Assembly: GCA_035307765.1 (NCBI GenBank)
Contig: DATGHU010000026.1
Coordinates: 1 to 64,000 of the forward strand
From: a bacterium
Lineage (GTDB): Bacteria; Sysuimicrobiota; Sysuimicrobiia; Sysuimicrobiales; Segetimicrobiaceae
Direction of reading: 5' to 3'
Length of the DNA stretch: 64,000 bases
Position numbers and translations under genes: made by a program. The notes beneath the pieces are model-generated. The model was not told the DNA's origin. It searched no databases and saw only the letters and a program-made list of their open reading frames with translations. This document shows positions 36,135-44,797 of this stretch, piece by piece; position 1 is the first letter of the stretch, and each line of letters opens with the position of its first letter.

Positions 36135-37013
36135 TCACGATCGGCCGCGGAGGCGGGGGTCCAGCAGGTCGCGAAGACCGTCCCCCACGAGGTTGAACCC
36201 CACGACCGTCACCAGGATGGCCAGCCCGGGGAACGTCGCGATCCAGGGCGACGTCAGCATGAACGACCGTCCGGTGGCGAGCATCGAGCCCCACTCGGGG
36301 GTGGGCGGGCTGGCCCCCAAACCCAAGAAAGACAACCCGGCGGTCTCGACGATGGTGAAGCCCACGGTCAGCGTGGCCATGACGATGATCGGCGAGAGGA
36401 TGTTGGGCACGATGTGACGGGCGAGGATCCGGACCGCCCCCGCGCCGACCGCCCCCGCCGCCTCGACGAACTCCTGCTCACGGATCGCGAGGACCGCTCC
36501 CCGCACCAGGCGTGCGAACTGGGGGGTGTACACGATGCCGATCGCGATCATCGCGTTGGTGAGGCTGGGGCCCAGGATCGCCACCACGATCATCGCCAGC
36601 AGCAGGTAGGGGAACGCCAGCATGACGTCCACGACCCGCATGATCGCCGCGTCGACGTTTCCGCCAAAGTACCCGGAGACGACCCCGAGCAGGATGCCCA
36701 GTAATGCGGCGATCCCGTCGGCCAGCACGCCGATGACCAGGGCGATCCGGGCGCCGTAGATCACCCGGGAGAAGATGTCGCGGCCGAACTCGTCCGTTCC
36801 GAAGAGATGGGCCGGGGACGGCGCCCGGAGCTGATCGGCGAACGCCTGGTCAATGGGATTGTAGGGAGCGATCTGGGCGGCGAGGACGGCCGAGGCAACC
36901 ACGAGGACCAGGATACTCGCTCCCACGACGAGGTTCGTGCTGTGACGCATCCGGCGCCACGACAAGGCAGCGGCACGGCGGTGCGGGGGGCCGGATGCGA
37001 GCGCGGTCGCCAT
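36135..37013 (-). CDS. dppC: ABC transporter permease, DppC-type
   Basis: 292 residues from ATG 37013, one base after the dppB-like gene. Six helices; the N-terminal OppC-type extension has APYNPIDQAFADQLRAPS and HLFGTDEFGRDIFSRVIYG, and the coupling loop EAAGAVGAGAVRILARHIVPN. With its partner it moves peptides or other solutes (nickel, sugars) bound by the upstream receptor. No ATPase genes of this system are in the window, so they must be elsewhere. Confidence 0.93.
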   Translation of the reverse strand: MATALASGPPHRRAAALSWRRMRHSTNLVVGASILVLVVASAVLAAQIAPYNPIDQAFADQLRAPSPAHLFGTDEFGRDIFSRVIYGARIALVIGVLADGIAALLGILLGVVSGYFGGNVDAAIMRVVDVMLAFPYLLLAMIVVAILGPSLTNAMIAIGIVYTPQFARLVRGAVLAIREQEFVEAAGAVGAGAVRILARHIVPNILSPIIVMATLTVGFTIVETAGLSFLGLGASPPTPEWGSMLATGRSFMLTSPWIATFPGLAILVTVVGFNLVGDGLRDLLDPRLRGRS

Positions 37014-37014
37014 C

Positions 37015-38019
37015 TCAATCGTACCGAATCCGGGGGTCGAGGTACGCGTAGAGCACGTCGACCAGGAGATTGGCCAGCACGAAGATCCCGGCGGCGATGA
37101 GGACGACCCCCTGCACCACGGGATAATCCCGCGCCAGCACGCTGGTGATCGCGAGCCGCCCCAGCCCCGGGAGCGCGAAGATGGTCTCGGTCAGGACGGC
37201 GCCGCTGAGCAGCAGCCCGAGCTGTAGCCCGACCAGGGTGACGACGGGCAGGAGGGCGTTGCGCAGCGCGTGGTGACTCACCACCCGCCGCTCCCCCACG
37301 CCCTTCGCCCGGGCCGTTCGGACGAAGTCCAGGTTGAGCACCTCGAGCATCGTGGATCGGGACATCCGGGCGATTGTGGCCATCGAGGTGACGCCGAGGG
37401 TCACCGCGGGCAGGATGAGGTGGCGGATGCTGCTCTGGACGACCGCCCCGTTCCCGGTGAGCAGCCCGTCGACGAGGGACATCCCGGTGATCCGGTGAAA
37501 CGTCATCCCCTCGTCGAGCATGCTGCCGAGCGGCAGCCACCCCAGTATCCCGCCGAACACCATAAGCAACAGGATCCCGGTCCAGAACACCGGCATCGAC
37601 ACGCCGATCAGCACCCCGATCATCGCCCCGGTGTCGATCAGGGAGTGCGGCCGCCGCGCGGCGATGACGCCGATGCTGAGGCCGAACACCACCGCGAACA
37701 CGAGGGCGGCCAGGCTCAGCTCCAAGGTCACCGGCAGGGCCTGGACGATCTCCCAGATCGCCGACTGCCGGGTGCGGAGCGACACCCCGAAGTCGCCGCG
37801 CAGCCCCCCCAGCAGGAACCGGAAATACTGGATGTAGACCGGTTGGTCCAACCCGAGCTGGTGGCGGAGGCGCTGCAGGTCCGCGTCGGTCCCCTTGTCG
37901 CCCAAGAGGAGCTGCGCCACGTCGCCGGGGATGAGGTGCATCCCGAAGAACACCAGAATGCTCACCCCCAGCAGCACGGGGATGAGCTGTCCCAACCGGC
38001 GCGCGATGTACTTCAGCAT
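37015..38019 (-). CDS. dppB: ABC transporter permease, DppB-type
   Basis: 334 residues from ATG 38019. N-terminal MLKYIARRLGQLIPVLLGVS, QLGLDQPVYIQYFRFLLGG, and the coupling motif RTARAKGVGERRVVSHHALRN with ALLPVVTLVGLQLG. Six helices. Middle gene of the receptor-B-C set. Confidence 0.93.
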   Translation of the reverse strand: MLKYIARRLGQLIPVLLGVSILVFFGMHLIPGDVAQLLLGDKGTDADLQRLRHQLGLDQPVYIQYFRFLLGGLRGDFGVSLRTRQSAIWEIVQALPVTLELSLAALVFAVVFGLSIGVIAARRPHSLIDTGAMIGVLIGVSMPVFWTGILLLMVFGGILGWLPLGSMLDEGMTFHRITGMSLVDGLLTGNGAVVQSSIRHLILPAVTLGVTSMATIARMSRSTMLEVLNLDFVRTARAKGVGERRVVSHHALRNALLPVVTLVGLQLGLLLSGAVLTETIFALPGLGRLAITSVLARDYPVVQGVVLIAAGIFVLANLLVDVLYAYLDPRIRYD

Positions 38020-38137
38020 TGGGCATCCAGGTATCCCCGGGCGGCGGACCGCCCGGGGCGCAACTCCTCAGCGAACGGGGGGCCCGGGCAGCAGCGTGCC
38101 GCGGGCCCCCGACCTCGACGTCCGGCGATCGCGATGC

Positions 38138-39748
38138 CTACTGCAGCGACACCTGCTCCATGTGGAAGAACATCTGGAGCGGGTTGAGCAGGAACCCCTT
38201 CACGGTCGCCCGCGCCGCCCGCACCTGGTTCGTGTGGTTCATGAAGATCCACGGCGCATCGTCGTGGAGGATCTTGTTGGCTTCCATGTAGATCTGCGCC
38301 CGCTTGGCCTGGTCGGAAACCAACCGGCCCTGGACGATCAGCTTGTCGTAGTCTGGGTTGTGGTGGCGCGAGTTGTTGTTGGTGCGCGCCTTGCCGGCGG
38401 CCTCGTCGAACTCAAACAGGTCCCCCAGGAAGTTGTCGGGGTCCCCGTTGTCGCCGGACCACCCGCCGATGCCGAACCCCTCCCACGGGGTGTGGCGGAT
38501 CTTGTCCAGGTACGCGCCCCACTCGTACTGGGTGATCTTCACGTTCACGCCGACCTTGGCCAGGTAGCCCTGCACCGCCTCGCCGAGCTTGGCGCCGCCG
38601 ATCGGGTTGTAGCCCCGCGGGTTGGCGTAGACCATCATCTCGGTGGTGAAGCCGTTGGGCGATCCGGCCTCCGCCAGCAGCGCCTTGGCCTTCGCCACGT
38701 CGTAGGGGTACGGCTGCACGGACTTGTTGTACCCCCACAGCACCGGCGGGATCCCCTGGCTCGAGGTGGTGGCGCCGCCGTACAGCCCCTTGTTGATGGC
38801 GTCCTTGTCCACGGCGTAGTTCATCGCCTGCCGCACCCGCTTGTCCTTGAACGGGCCCACGTCGTTGGACATCTCCACGCCCAGGATCGTCAATCCGGGT
38901 TGGGTGTACATCTTGAGGGCCGAATTACCGGTCACCCGTGCGTAGTCGGAGGGGGGGACGTCGGCGAGGATCTGCACCTCGTTCCGCTCCAGCTTGAGCA
39001 TCCGCGTGGCGCTCTCGGGGACGATCTGGAAGATGATCCGGTCGACCTTCGGCCGCCCGCCCCAGTAGTCGGGGTTCGCCTCGACGGTGATGTGGTCGTT
39101 CCGCACCGCCTCCACGAACTTGAACGGCCCGGTCCCCACCGGGTGCTGGCCCGCGTCGCAGTTGTACTTCTTGGTGGCCTCCGGGCTCACGATCCCCTGC
39201 CAGATCATCGCCAGGCTGGTGATGAACGGCGCGTTCGGCTGGGGAAGGGTGAACCGCAGCGTATAGTCGTCGAGGACATCCATCTTCGCCACGGTACCGT
39301 CCTTGGCCGATCCATACGTGAAGTCGTCGTAGGTATCCACGCCCTTGCGGCCCAGGACGTAGCAGGGGTTCTGCGGGTTGATGGCGCGATCGACGTCCGC
39401 GGCGACCGTGTGGGCGTTCATCGGGGTGCCGTCGTGGAACTTCACCCCGTGCCGGAGGTGGAAGGTGTACACCTTGCCGTCGGTCGAGATCTCCCATTTT
39501 TCGGCCAGCCCGGGGCCGACCAGGCTGGTGCCGGGCTTGTAGTTCACGATCGAGTCGTACATCGTGGACATCACGAACCCGGACTCGTTGTTCTCCACGG
39601 TCTGAGGATCCATCCCCGTCTGGTCCGCCCCGATGGCGATGACCAGCGTCTTCGGCGCCTGGGCCTGGGCGATCCCCCACAACCCGACCGGGACCATGGC
39701 GAGCGCCAGCAGCACCGGGAGTACCCGGTGAATCGCTATCCGTACCAT
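38138..39748 (-). CDS. dppA: ABC transporter substrate-binding protein, family 5 (DppA/OppA-like)
   Basis: 536 residues from ATG 39748. A signal peptide (RIAIHRVLPVLLALAMVPVG, cut near AQAQA) without a lipobox cysteine. SBP_bac_5 features: TLVIAIGADQTGMDPQTVEN, YKPGTSLVGPGLAEKWEIS, YTFHLRHGVKFHDGTPMNA, FKFVEAVRNDHITVEANPDY and the C-terminal ANKILHDDAPWIFMNHTNQV. Likely a peptide receptor, though family 5 also binds sugars and nickel. First gene of the import operon. Confidence 0.92.
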   Translation of the reverse strand: MVRIAIHRVLPVLLALAMVPVGLWGIAQAQAPKTLVIAIGADQTGMDPQTVENNESGFVMSTMYDSIVNYKPGTSLVGPGLAEKWEISTDGKVYTFHLRHGVKFHDGTPMNAHTVAADVDRAINPQNPCYVLGRKGVDTYDDFTYGSAKDGTVAKMDVLDDYTLRFTLPQPNAPFITSLAMIWQGIVSPEATKKYNCDAGQHPVGTGPFKFVEAVRNDHITVEANPDYWGGRPKVDRIIFQIVPESATRMLKLERNEVQILADVPPSDYARVTGNSALKMYTQPGLTILGVEMSNDVGPFKDKRVRQAMNYAVDKDAINKGLYGGATTSSQGIPPVLWGYNKSVQPYPYDVAKAKALLAEAGSPNGFTTEMMVYANPRGYNPIGGAKLGEAVQGYLAKVGVNVKITQYEWGAYLDKIRHTPWEGFGIGGWSGDNGDPDNFLGDLFEFDEAAGKARTNNNSRHHNPDYDKLIVQGRLVSDQAKRAQIYMEANKILHDDAPWIFMNHTNQVRAARATVKGFLLNPLQMFFHMEQVSLQ

Positions 39749-39819
39749 CCTTGTCCTCCTCTCGAGATGGACCGGGCCCCGTGCGGAAATGCCGCAGATG
39801 GCCTGCCATAACATACGCC

Positions 39820-39855
39820 CCGGGACGGGAGGAGCCCTTCTGGCTCCCGTCCCGG
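39820..39855 (-). terminator. strong hairpin between proC and the peptide-transport operon
   Basis: CCGGGACGGGA pairs with TCCCGTCCCGG and inner AGCC with GGCT around a short loop. No U-run follows, so it may be a processing or Rho-aided terminator for proC. Confidence 0.5.
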
Positions 39856-39878
39856 CGCCCGAAGGGGGATCCGGCGGG

Positions 39879-40712
39879 TTAGCGCGGGGTGCGGACGGGG
39901 CTGCCCCGGAGTTCGCGGGCGCGGCGGGTGGCGCGGATCACGGCGGCGTGCACCGCCGCGCGGAACCCTCCCTGCTCGAGGGCCTCGAGTCCCGCCATGG
40001 TCGTCCCCCCCGGGGAGGTTACCTGTCCGCGAAGCACGTCAGGGCTTTCGCCGGTCTCGGTGAGCATCTTCCCCGCTCCGAGGATGGTCTGGGAGACCAG
40101 GGCGCGCGCCACGTCGCTGGGGAGCCCCGCGCGCTCCCCGGCGTCCACCATCGCTTCGGCCAGCGCGTACACATACGCCGGCCCGCTCCCCGAAACCGCG
40201 GTCACCACGTCGAGCAGAGATTCGGGAACCACTCCCACCCAGCCGACCGCCTCGAAGATCGCGCGCGCGATGCCGAGGTGCTCCGGACCGGCCAGGCGGC
40301 CGGAGGCGATCGCGGTCGCCGACGCGCGTACCGCCGTCGAGGTGTTGGGCATCGCCCGAACCACCGCGACGGCGCCCAGCGCCCGCTCGATCATCTCGAT
40401 CGAGACCCCCGCCGCCACCGAGACGATGAGATGTCGGCCCGTGACGTGGGGGGCGATTTCGCCCAGCACGGTCGGCATGTCGCGCGGCTTCACGGCCAAG
40501 ATCACGACCTCGCTCCACGCCATCAGTTCGGGCTTATCGCGGGTCGTTCGCACCGGCCACGCGCGCCCCAGGCGCGCGAGGCGTTCGTCGTTGCTCTTAT
40601 TGGTCACCAGGCAGCGTTCGGGGCGCAGGACGCCGGCGTCGAATACGCCGCGCAGCAACGCTTCGGCCATGCTCCCGGCCCCGATGATCCCCACCGTACG
40701 GTGCGTCAGCAT
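39879..40712 (-). CDS. proC: pyrroline-5-carboxylate reductase
   Basis: 277 residues from ATG 40712 behind GGAGGG. NAD(P) loop VGIIGAGSMAEALLRGVFD, VILAVKPRDMPTVL, HLIVSVAAGVSIEMIE, RAMPNTSTAVRASATAI and the catalytic region AVSGSGPAYVYALAEAMVD, ending QVTSPGGTTMAGLEALEQ. Last step of proline synthesis. It is controlled by the proline T-box leader directly upstream. Confidence 0.95.
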   Translation of the reverse strand: MLTHRTVGIIGAGSMAEALLRGVFDAGVLRPERCLVTNKSNDERLARLGRAWPVRTTRDKPELMAWSEVVILAVKPRDMPTVLGEIAPHVTGRHLIVSVAAGVSIEMIERALGAVAVVRAMPNTSTAVRASATAIASGRLAGPEHLGIARAIFEAVGWVGVVPESLLDVVTAVSGSGPAYVYALAEAMVDAGERAGLPSDVARALVSQTILGAGKMLTETGESPDVLRGQVTSPGGTTMAGLEALEQGGFRAAVHAAVIRATRRARELRGSPVRTPR

Positions 40713-40733
40713 CGCTGACCCTCCGGAAATAAC

Positions 40734-40979
40734 GACGCCCCCTCCACCAAAGGGCGAAAGGGGCGCTTCCGCGGTACCACCTTTGTTCCCCGGCCCGGCA
40801 GGACCGGAGCACTCACGCTGTCTCGGGCGGCCCGGCTCCCGTTTGGCGGCGACCGCCGCCCCGGGAGCAGCTCAGGGGGTGGGATTCGGACGTACCCGCG
40901 GCGGCCCTCGCAGCACCTGGCGCCGCTCTCTTCACGCAGGCCGGACGTCCTACGTCCCCCGTCACAGCTCTTTTATTGT
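40734..40979 (-). promoter_or_regulatory. T-box riboswitch leader, proline-specific (specifier CCC)
   Basis: Minus strand. The T-box core reads AAAGGTGGTACCGCGGAAGC (40784-40765), with the UGGU bulge matching an ACCA tRNA end. Stem I is formed by GGACGT pairing with ACGTCC; below it GGGGG pairs with CCCCC. Between these the loop's 3' side reads GAA-U-CCC-A, placing CCC, a proline codon, at the specifier position. AGAGAG and AGGTGCTGCGAG fit the upper stem I loops. A terminator-like hairpin (GCGCCCCTTT ... AGGGGGCG) follows, then proC. Uncharged tRNA-Pro should raise proC expression. Confidence 0.88.
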
Positions 40980-40985
40980 TCGCTT

Positions 40986-41015
40986 ACTATACCACCCTCC
41001 CTCGCCGCCCGTCAA
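40986..41015 (-). promoter_or_regulatory. sigma-70-type promoter for the T-box/proC transcript
   Basis: Minus strand: -35 TTGACG (41015-41010), 18-base spacer, -10 TATAGT (40991-40986). Start of transcription would be near 40979, at the 5' end of the T-box leader. Confidence 0.75.
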
Positions 41016-41077
41016 TCACCGAGCGCCAGGTCAGCGGAGGAGGGTCCGCTCCCCCGGGCGCGAAGGATGCCGGTGCG

Positions 41078-41683
41078 ATGACCCCGTCGGTCCCCCCCCT
41101 CCTGATGGACCGCCGTACCGTGCGCTTCTACACCCCGGCGCCCGTGTCGGTCGAACTGGTGCGGGCGCTCCTCGAAGCCGCGGCCTGCGCCCCGTCGGCC
41201 CACAACGTGCAGCCCACTCGCATCGTGGTGGTCGAGTCGGCGGCGGCAAAGCGCCGACTGGCCGACTGGATGGGACGACGCTGGCGGCGCGACCTGGAGC
41301 GGCTCGGCACCGCGGAGGCGGCGATCCAGGTCGAGCTCCGATTCTCGCTCCGGCGGTTCGGCGAAGCCCCCGCGCTGATCCTGGTCGGGTATGCGATGGA
41401 GGACATGGACACCTACCCCGACCGGACCCGGCGGGCGGCGGAGCAGGTGATGGCCGTGCAGAGCGCCGCCGCCGCCGTGCAAAACCTCCTGCTGGCCGCC
41501 GCCGCGAACGGGCTGGGGGCGTGCTGGTGCTGCGCCCCGCTGTTCTGCCCCGGCATCGTCCGGCGGGCGCTCGGGCTGCCGCGGGGCTTCATCCCGCAGG
41601 CCCTGGTGACGATCGGCTACCCCGCCCATACTCCGCCCGTCCCTCCGCGGAAGCCTCTGGAATCGATCGTCGCGTTTCGCTAG
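41078..41683 (+). CDS. nitroreductase-family protein, dehydro-F420 reductase candidate (FbiB C-terminal-like)
   Basis: 201 residues from ATG 41078. FMN-binding nitroreductase fold: LMDRRTVRFYTPAPVSVELV, AAACAPSAHNVQPTRIVVV, and NGLGACWCCAPLFCPGIVRR then LGLPRGFIPQALVTIGYP. This pattern is close to the C-terminal domain of FbiB, which reduces dehydro-F420-0. It is 39 bases upstream of cofD and cofC on the same strand, so it probably supplies the reduction needed when CofC uses phosphoenolpyruvate. A generic nitroreductase is the alternative. Confidence 0.8.
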   Translation: MTPSVPPLLMDRRTVRFYTPAPVSVELVRALLEAAACAPSAHNVQPTRIVVVESAAAKRRLADWMGRRWRRDLERLGTAEAAIQVELRFSLRRFGEAPALILVGYAMEDMDTYPDRTRRAAEQVMAVQSAAAAVQNLLLAAAANGLGACWCCAPLFCPGIVRRALGLPRGFIPQALVTIGYPAHTPPVPPRKPLESIVAFR

Positions 41684-41722
41684 GGTTGCGTTGAGGAGAC
41701 CCATCATTGGAGGAGACCGAGC

Positions 41723-42697
41723 GTGATCACCGTCCTGTGCGGCGGGGTGGGCGGGGTCAAGCTCGTGGACGGTCTCGCGGCCGTGCTCGCGGATCCGGTC
41801 GAGCTCGCGGTCATCGTGAACACCGCCGATGATTGGGAGCACTTGGGCCTTCACATCTCCCCAGACGTCGACACCGTGCTGTACACGCTGGCCGGCCTGG
41901 CGAGCGTGGAACAGGGCTGGGGTCTGGAGGGGGACACGTGGACGGCCCTCGACATGCTGGCGCGCTACGGGCTGCCGACGTGGTTCCGGCTGGGGGACCG
42001 GGACCTCGGCACGCACCTTGCCCGAACCGCATGGCGGCGGGAGGGCCGGCGGCCGACCGAGATCACCGCCGCACTCGCCGCCGGGTTGGGGGTCGTCCCA
42101 AAAGTGCTGCCGATGAGCGATGATCGGGTCGCCACCTTCGTGCGCACCCCGGCCGGGCGGCTGCCGTTTCAGGAATATTTCGTCAAGCGCCGCGCGCGCG
42201 ATCCGGTGGCCGGCATCGAGTTTGAGGGCATCGAACGGGCCCGTCCGTCGCCCGAGGCCCTCGACGCGATCCGGGCCTCCGCGGTGATCGTGGTGGCTCC
42301 GAGCAACCCGCTCGTCAGCGTGGGGCCGATCCTGGCGCTCCCCGGGTTGGAGCGCGCGCTTCGAGAGAGCCGGGCGCTCAAGATCGCCGTGAGTCCCCTG
42401 ATCGGCGGAGAGGCGGTCAAGGGGCCGACCGTAGAGATGCTGCGGGGGCTCGGGATGCCGGCGGCGCCCGCCGCGGTCGCGGCCCTGTACAGGGCCTTCG
42501 CCGAGGTGTTCGTCCTCGACGTCAGGGACCGAGCCGATGCCGATGCCGTCGCCGATGCGGGCGTACCGGGGCGGCCTCTGGCGGTGGAGTGCGTCGACAC
42601 GCTGATGTCCGATCGCGCCGGCCGGAGGCGGCTCGCCCGGGCGCTGATCGAGATCGCCTTGAGGCGCGGCGCCGCAGTGGCGGCAAAGCCGGGGTGA
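41723..42697 (+). CDS. cofD: 2-phospho-L-lactate transferase / F420 precursor ligase
   Basis: 324 residues from GTG or ATG at 41723 ([20 protein letters not shown]). CofD/FbiA motifs: [53 protein letters not shown], and [27 protein letters not shown]. Transfers the phospho-lactate-type group to the deazaflavin Fo. Middle gene of the F420 run; its stop overlaps cofC as GTGA. Confidence 0.95.
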   Translation: MITVLCGGVGGVKLVDGLAAVLADPVELAVIVNTADDWEHLGLHISPDVDTVLYTLAGLASVEQGWGLEGDTWTALDMLARYGLPTWFRLGDRDLGTHLARTAWRREGRRPTEITAALAAGLGVVPKVLPMSDDRVATFVRTPAGRLPFQEYFVKRRARDPVAGIEFEGIERARPSPEALDAIRASAVIVVAPSNPLVSVGPILALPGLERALRESRALKIAVSPLIGGEAVKGPTVEMLRGLGMPAAPAAVAALYRAFAEVFVLDVRDRADADAVADAGVPGRPLAVECVDTLMSDRAGRRRLARALIEIALRRGAAVAAKPG

Positions 42698-43311
42698 GAG
42701 TCCGGGCCCTCATCCCACAGAAAGCACTCTTCCGGGCCAAGGGCCGCCTGGGGTCCGTGCTTCCCGAGGAGGAGCGGGCGGCGCTCAGCCTCGCGCTCCT
42801 CAAGTCCATCTGCGGCGTCCTGCGTGCGACGGTGGGGGTGGAGGATGTGGTCGTCATGACCCCGGATCCGGCGGTGCGGGATTTTGCCGCCGCCTGCGGC
42901 GTCCGGGGGATCTTCGACCCCAAGCCGGGCCTGAACGATGCCCTGGCCGAAGCGTTGCGCGTCCTGTCCGGCGCCGGCCGCGGGCTACTCGTTGTGGCCG
43001 GCGATCTTCCATTATTACAGCCGGCGGATGTGGCGGCGGTGCTGGCTTCCGGGGGGGCGGGGACGCTGGTGCTTGCGCCCTCTCGCGATGAGGCGGGGAC
43101 GAACGCCCTGCTGTTTCCCCCGGGCGCGGGCGCTGCGGTGCGCCCCGCCTACGGCCTGGGGAGTCGGCGGGCGCACCACAGCCTTGCGCGGAGGCGGGGA
43201 TTGCGGGTCGTCGAGGTGCACCGGCCGGGCCTCGCCTTCGACCTGGACACGCCGGCCGACCTGGCGGCGCTTGGGGGGCGGTGGGCGCCCGCCCGGCCGT
43301 GGGCCGTTTAG
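42694..43311 (+). CDS. cofC: 2-phospho-L-lactate/phosphoenolpyruvate guanylyltransferase
   Basis: 205 residues from GTG 42694, in a GTGA overlap with cofD. Nucleotidyltransferase fold: VRALIPQKALFRAKGRLGSV, VVVMTPDPAVRDFAAACGV, GLLVVAGDLPLLQPADV and APSRDEAGTNALLFPPG. Activates phospholactate or PEP with GTP for CofD. Its end overlaps that of convergent phoU by 4 bases. Confidence 0.92.
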   Translation: MRVRALIPQKALFRAKGRLGSVLPEEERAALSLALLKSICGVLRATVGVEDVVVMTPDPAVRDFAAACGVRGIFDPKPGLNDALAEALRVLSGAGRGLLVVAGDLPLLQPADVAAVLASGGAGTLVLAPSRDEAGTNALLFPPGAGAAVRPAYGLGSRRAHHSLARRRGLRVVEVHRPGLAFDLDTPADLAALGGRWAPARPWAV

Positions 43312-43967
43312 ACGTTCAGCTCTTTCAGCGTCCCGGTAACCATATAGATCACTCGCTCGGCGATGTTCGTGGCGTGGTCCCCCACCCGTTCCAGGGCCTG
43401 GGCCACCATCAGGAGGTGGGTGGCCCGCTGGATGTTCTTGGGATCTTCGATCATGTAGGTCAGGAGCTCCCGGAAGACCTGCCCGTAGAGATGATCGACC
43501 TCGTCATCCTTGGCGGCCATGCGCTCGGCGAGCGCGGTGTCCCTGCGGACGAACGCGTCGAGGCCGTCGTGGAGCATCTCCCGCACCATCTCCGCCATCC
43601 GGGGAATGTCGATCAAGGGCTTGAGCAGCGGCTGTCCGGCCGCGCGTCGGGTGATCCGGGCGATATCCTCTGCGTGGTCGCCCATGCGCTCGAGATCGAT
43701 CGTCATCGTCCAGATCGCGGCGATCATGCGCAGGTCCTTCGCCATCGGCTGCTGCGTCGCCATCAGGCGCAGGCAGCGTTCTTCCAGTTCGAGGTGCAGG
43801 GCGTCGATGGCGTTGTCGGAGGCGATCACCGTGTTGACGCCATCGAGGCTGCGCGCCTGCAGCGCGTCGACGGCCCGCCGGATCGCGTCGTCGACGAGAT
43901 CGGCCATCCGCAGGAGGTCCTCCTGCAAGTGCTGCAGATCGTGGTCGAAGGTCTCCCGGGTAGTCAT
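43308..43967 (-). CDS. phoU: phosphate transport regulator PhoU
   Basis: 219 residues from ATG 43967. Two PhoU three-helix repeats: DLLRMADLVDDAIRRAVDAL ... TIDLERMGDHAEDIARITRR and FVRRDTALAERMAAKDDEVD ... VAQALERVGDHATNIAERVI, with the metal-binding E-R-x-G-D-H motif in both. PhoU tunes Pst uptake and Pho signalling. It is separated from pstSCAB by about 1.6 kb of small genes and two Pho-box-like repeats. Confidence 0.93.
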   Translation of the reverse strand: MTTRETFDHDLQHLQEDLLRMADLVDDAIRRAVDALQARSLDGVNTVIASDNAIDALHLELEERCLRLMATQQPMAKDLRMIAAIWTMTIDLERMGDHAEDIARITRRAAGQPLLKPLIDIPRMAEMVREMLHDGLDAFVRRDTALAERMAAKDDEVDHLYGQVFRELLTYMIEDPKNIQRATHLLMVAQALERVGDHATNIAERVIYMVTGTLKELNV

Positions 43968-44186
43968 CCTCGTCCCCTGGCTTCAACGGGATTACCGAGC
44001 GATTCCGGATGCCGGGACCGTCTTCCTCGTCCCCACCCCCGGCCCGGGGCGCGGCGAGGCCGCCCCACCTCAGCCTTCACCCGAACTTTCTAGGAGACGG
44101 TACCTCCCACCCCGCGGGCGCAGCGTTCTCGTGATGCGTCCGTCGCTTTCACTCCCCCAGGACACGGTGCGGCTTCAGTCCGTTGC

Positions 44187-44309
44187 TTAGAACTTCAACA
44201 GCGACCTCACACACGCGGCCGCGACCGCAGAGATAACGAGCAACACCCCGGCGATCGTCAGCGCCGCTTTCGCATCCGCGAGCCATCTGGCCTCTTGGTC
44301 CGTGCGCAT
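44187..44309 (-). CDS. small membrane protein, 40 residues
   Basis: From ATG 44309: MRTDQEARWLADAKAALTIA, then a hydrophobic helix (GVLLVISAVAAACV) and RSLLKF. It lies directly downstream of the minus-facing Pho-box-like repeat. Function unknown; it may share a transcript with phoU. Confidence 0.5.
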   Translation of the reverse strand: MRTDQEARWLADAKAALTIAGVLLVISAVAAACVRSLLKF

Positions 44310-44371
44310 CGCCCCATCGACAGGGATCCCAGGTCCCCGCCCCCCCGTACCATCCAGCGTAGAATGCGAAG

Positions 44372-44410
44372 GTTAACCGGAGGTGAAGGCCGGTTTAAGG
44401 CTGCGTGAAG
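44372..44410 (-). promoter_or_regulatory. Pho-box-like 11-bp repeats facing left (phoU side)
   Basis: On the minus strand four hexamers at exact 11-bp steps: CTTCAC (44410-44405), CTTAAA (44399-44394), CTTCAC (44388-44383), GTTAAC (44377-44372). The direction fits control of the small gene at 44309 and phoU. Confidence 0.65.
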
Positions 44411-44424
44411 CCATCCTCGACATC

Positions 44425-44477
44425 CTTCACCACAGGTTGGCGGGGGCTTCACCTCCCCTTGACCTTGGCCGTATACA
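44425..44477 (+). promoter_or_regulatory. Pho-box-like 11-bp repeats facing right, with -10 element
   Basis: Plus strand: CTTCAC at 44425, a degenerate unit at 44436, CTTCAC at 44447, CTTGAC at 44458, all in 11-bp register, followed eight bases later by TATACA (44472-44477). It precedes the small membrane protein/RNase-H-like pair. Confidence 0.65.
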
Positions 44478-44530
44478 GTAGGGCCAGGACGCAGGGACGT
44501 TCCCGATAGGCCATGATGTGGGAGGGGTGC

Positions 44531-44797
44531 ATGCGCATGCCGCTCCGTCTCGGCCGGGAGGACGTGGCACGGTCTGACCGCTACGCGGCGCGCGCGTCGC
44601 GCGCGGCCGGATCCAAATCCGGGAACGGCCTTTTCGAAGGACGGAGCGGTCCCCGCGGGTGGCTCGCTCCTCCTCCCCCGTCCCCTGGCGCGAGCCTCTG
44701 GCAGCGGTTCACCGACGACCGCGACCTCGTCGGTCTGAAGATCGTGCTGCTTGTGGTCATCGGCATCCTCTCCTCCCTGATTGACCTCGTCAAATGA
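44531..44797 (+). CDS. small protein with C-terminal membrane helix
   Basis: 88 residues from ATG 44531 behind GGGAGGGG. A basic, Pro/Ser-rich N-terminal part (LGREDVARSDRYAARASRAA) ends in one helix, VGLKIVLLVVIGILSSLIDLV. The stop overlaps the next start as ATGA, so translation is coupled. The promoter upstream has Pho-box-like repeats. No family recognised. Confidence 0.65.
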   Translation: MRMPLRLGREDVARSDRYAARASRAAGSKSGNGLFEGRSGPRGWLAPPPPSPGASLWQRFTDDRDLVGLKIVLLVVIGILSSLIDLVK

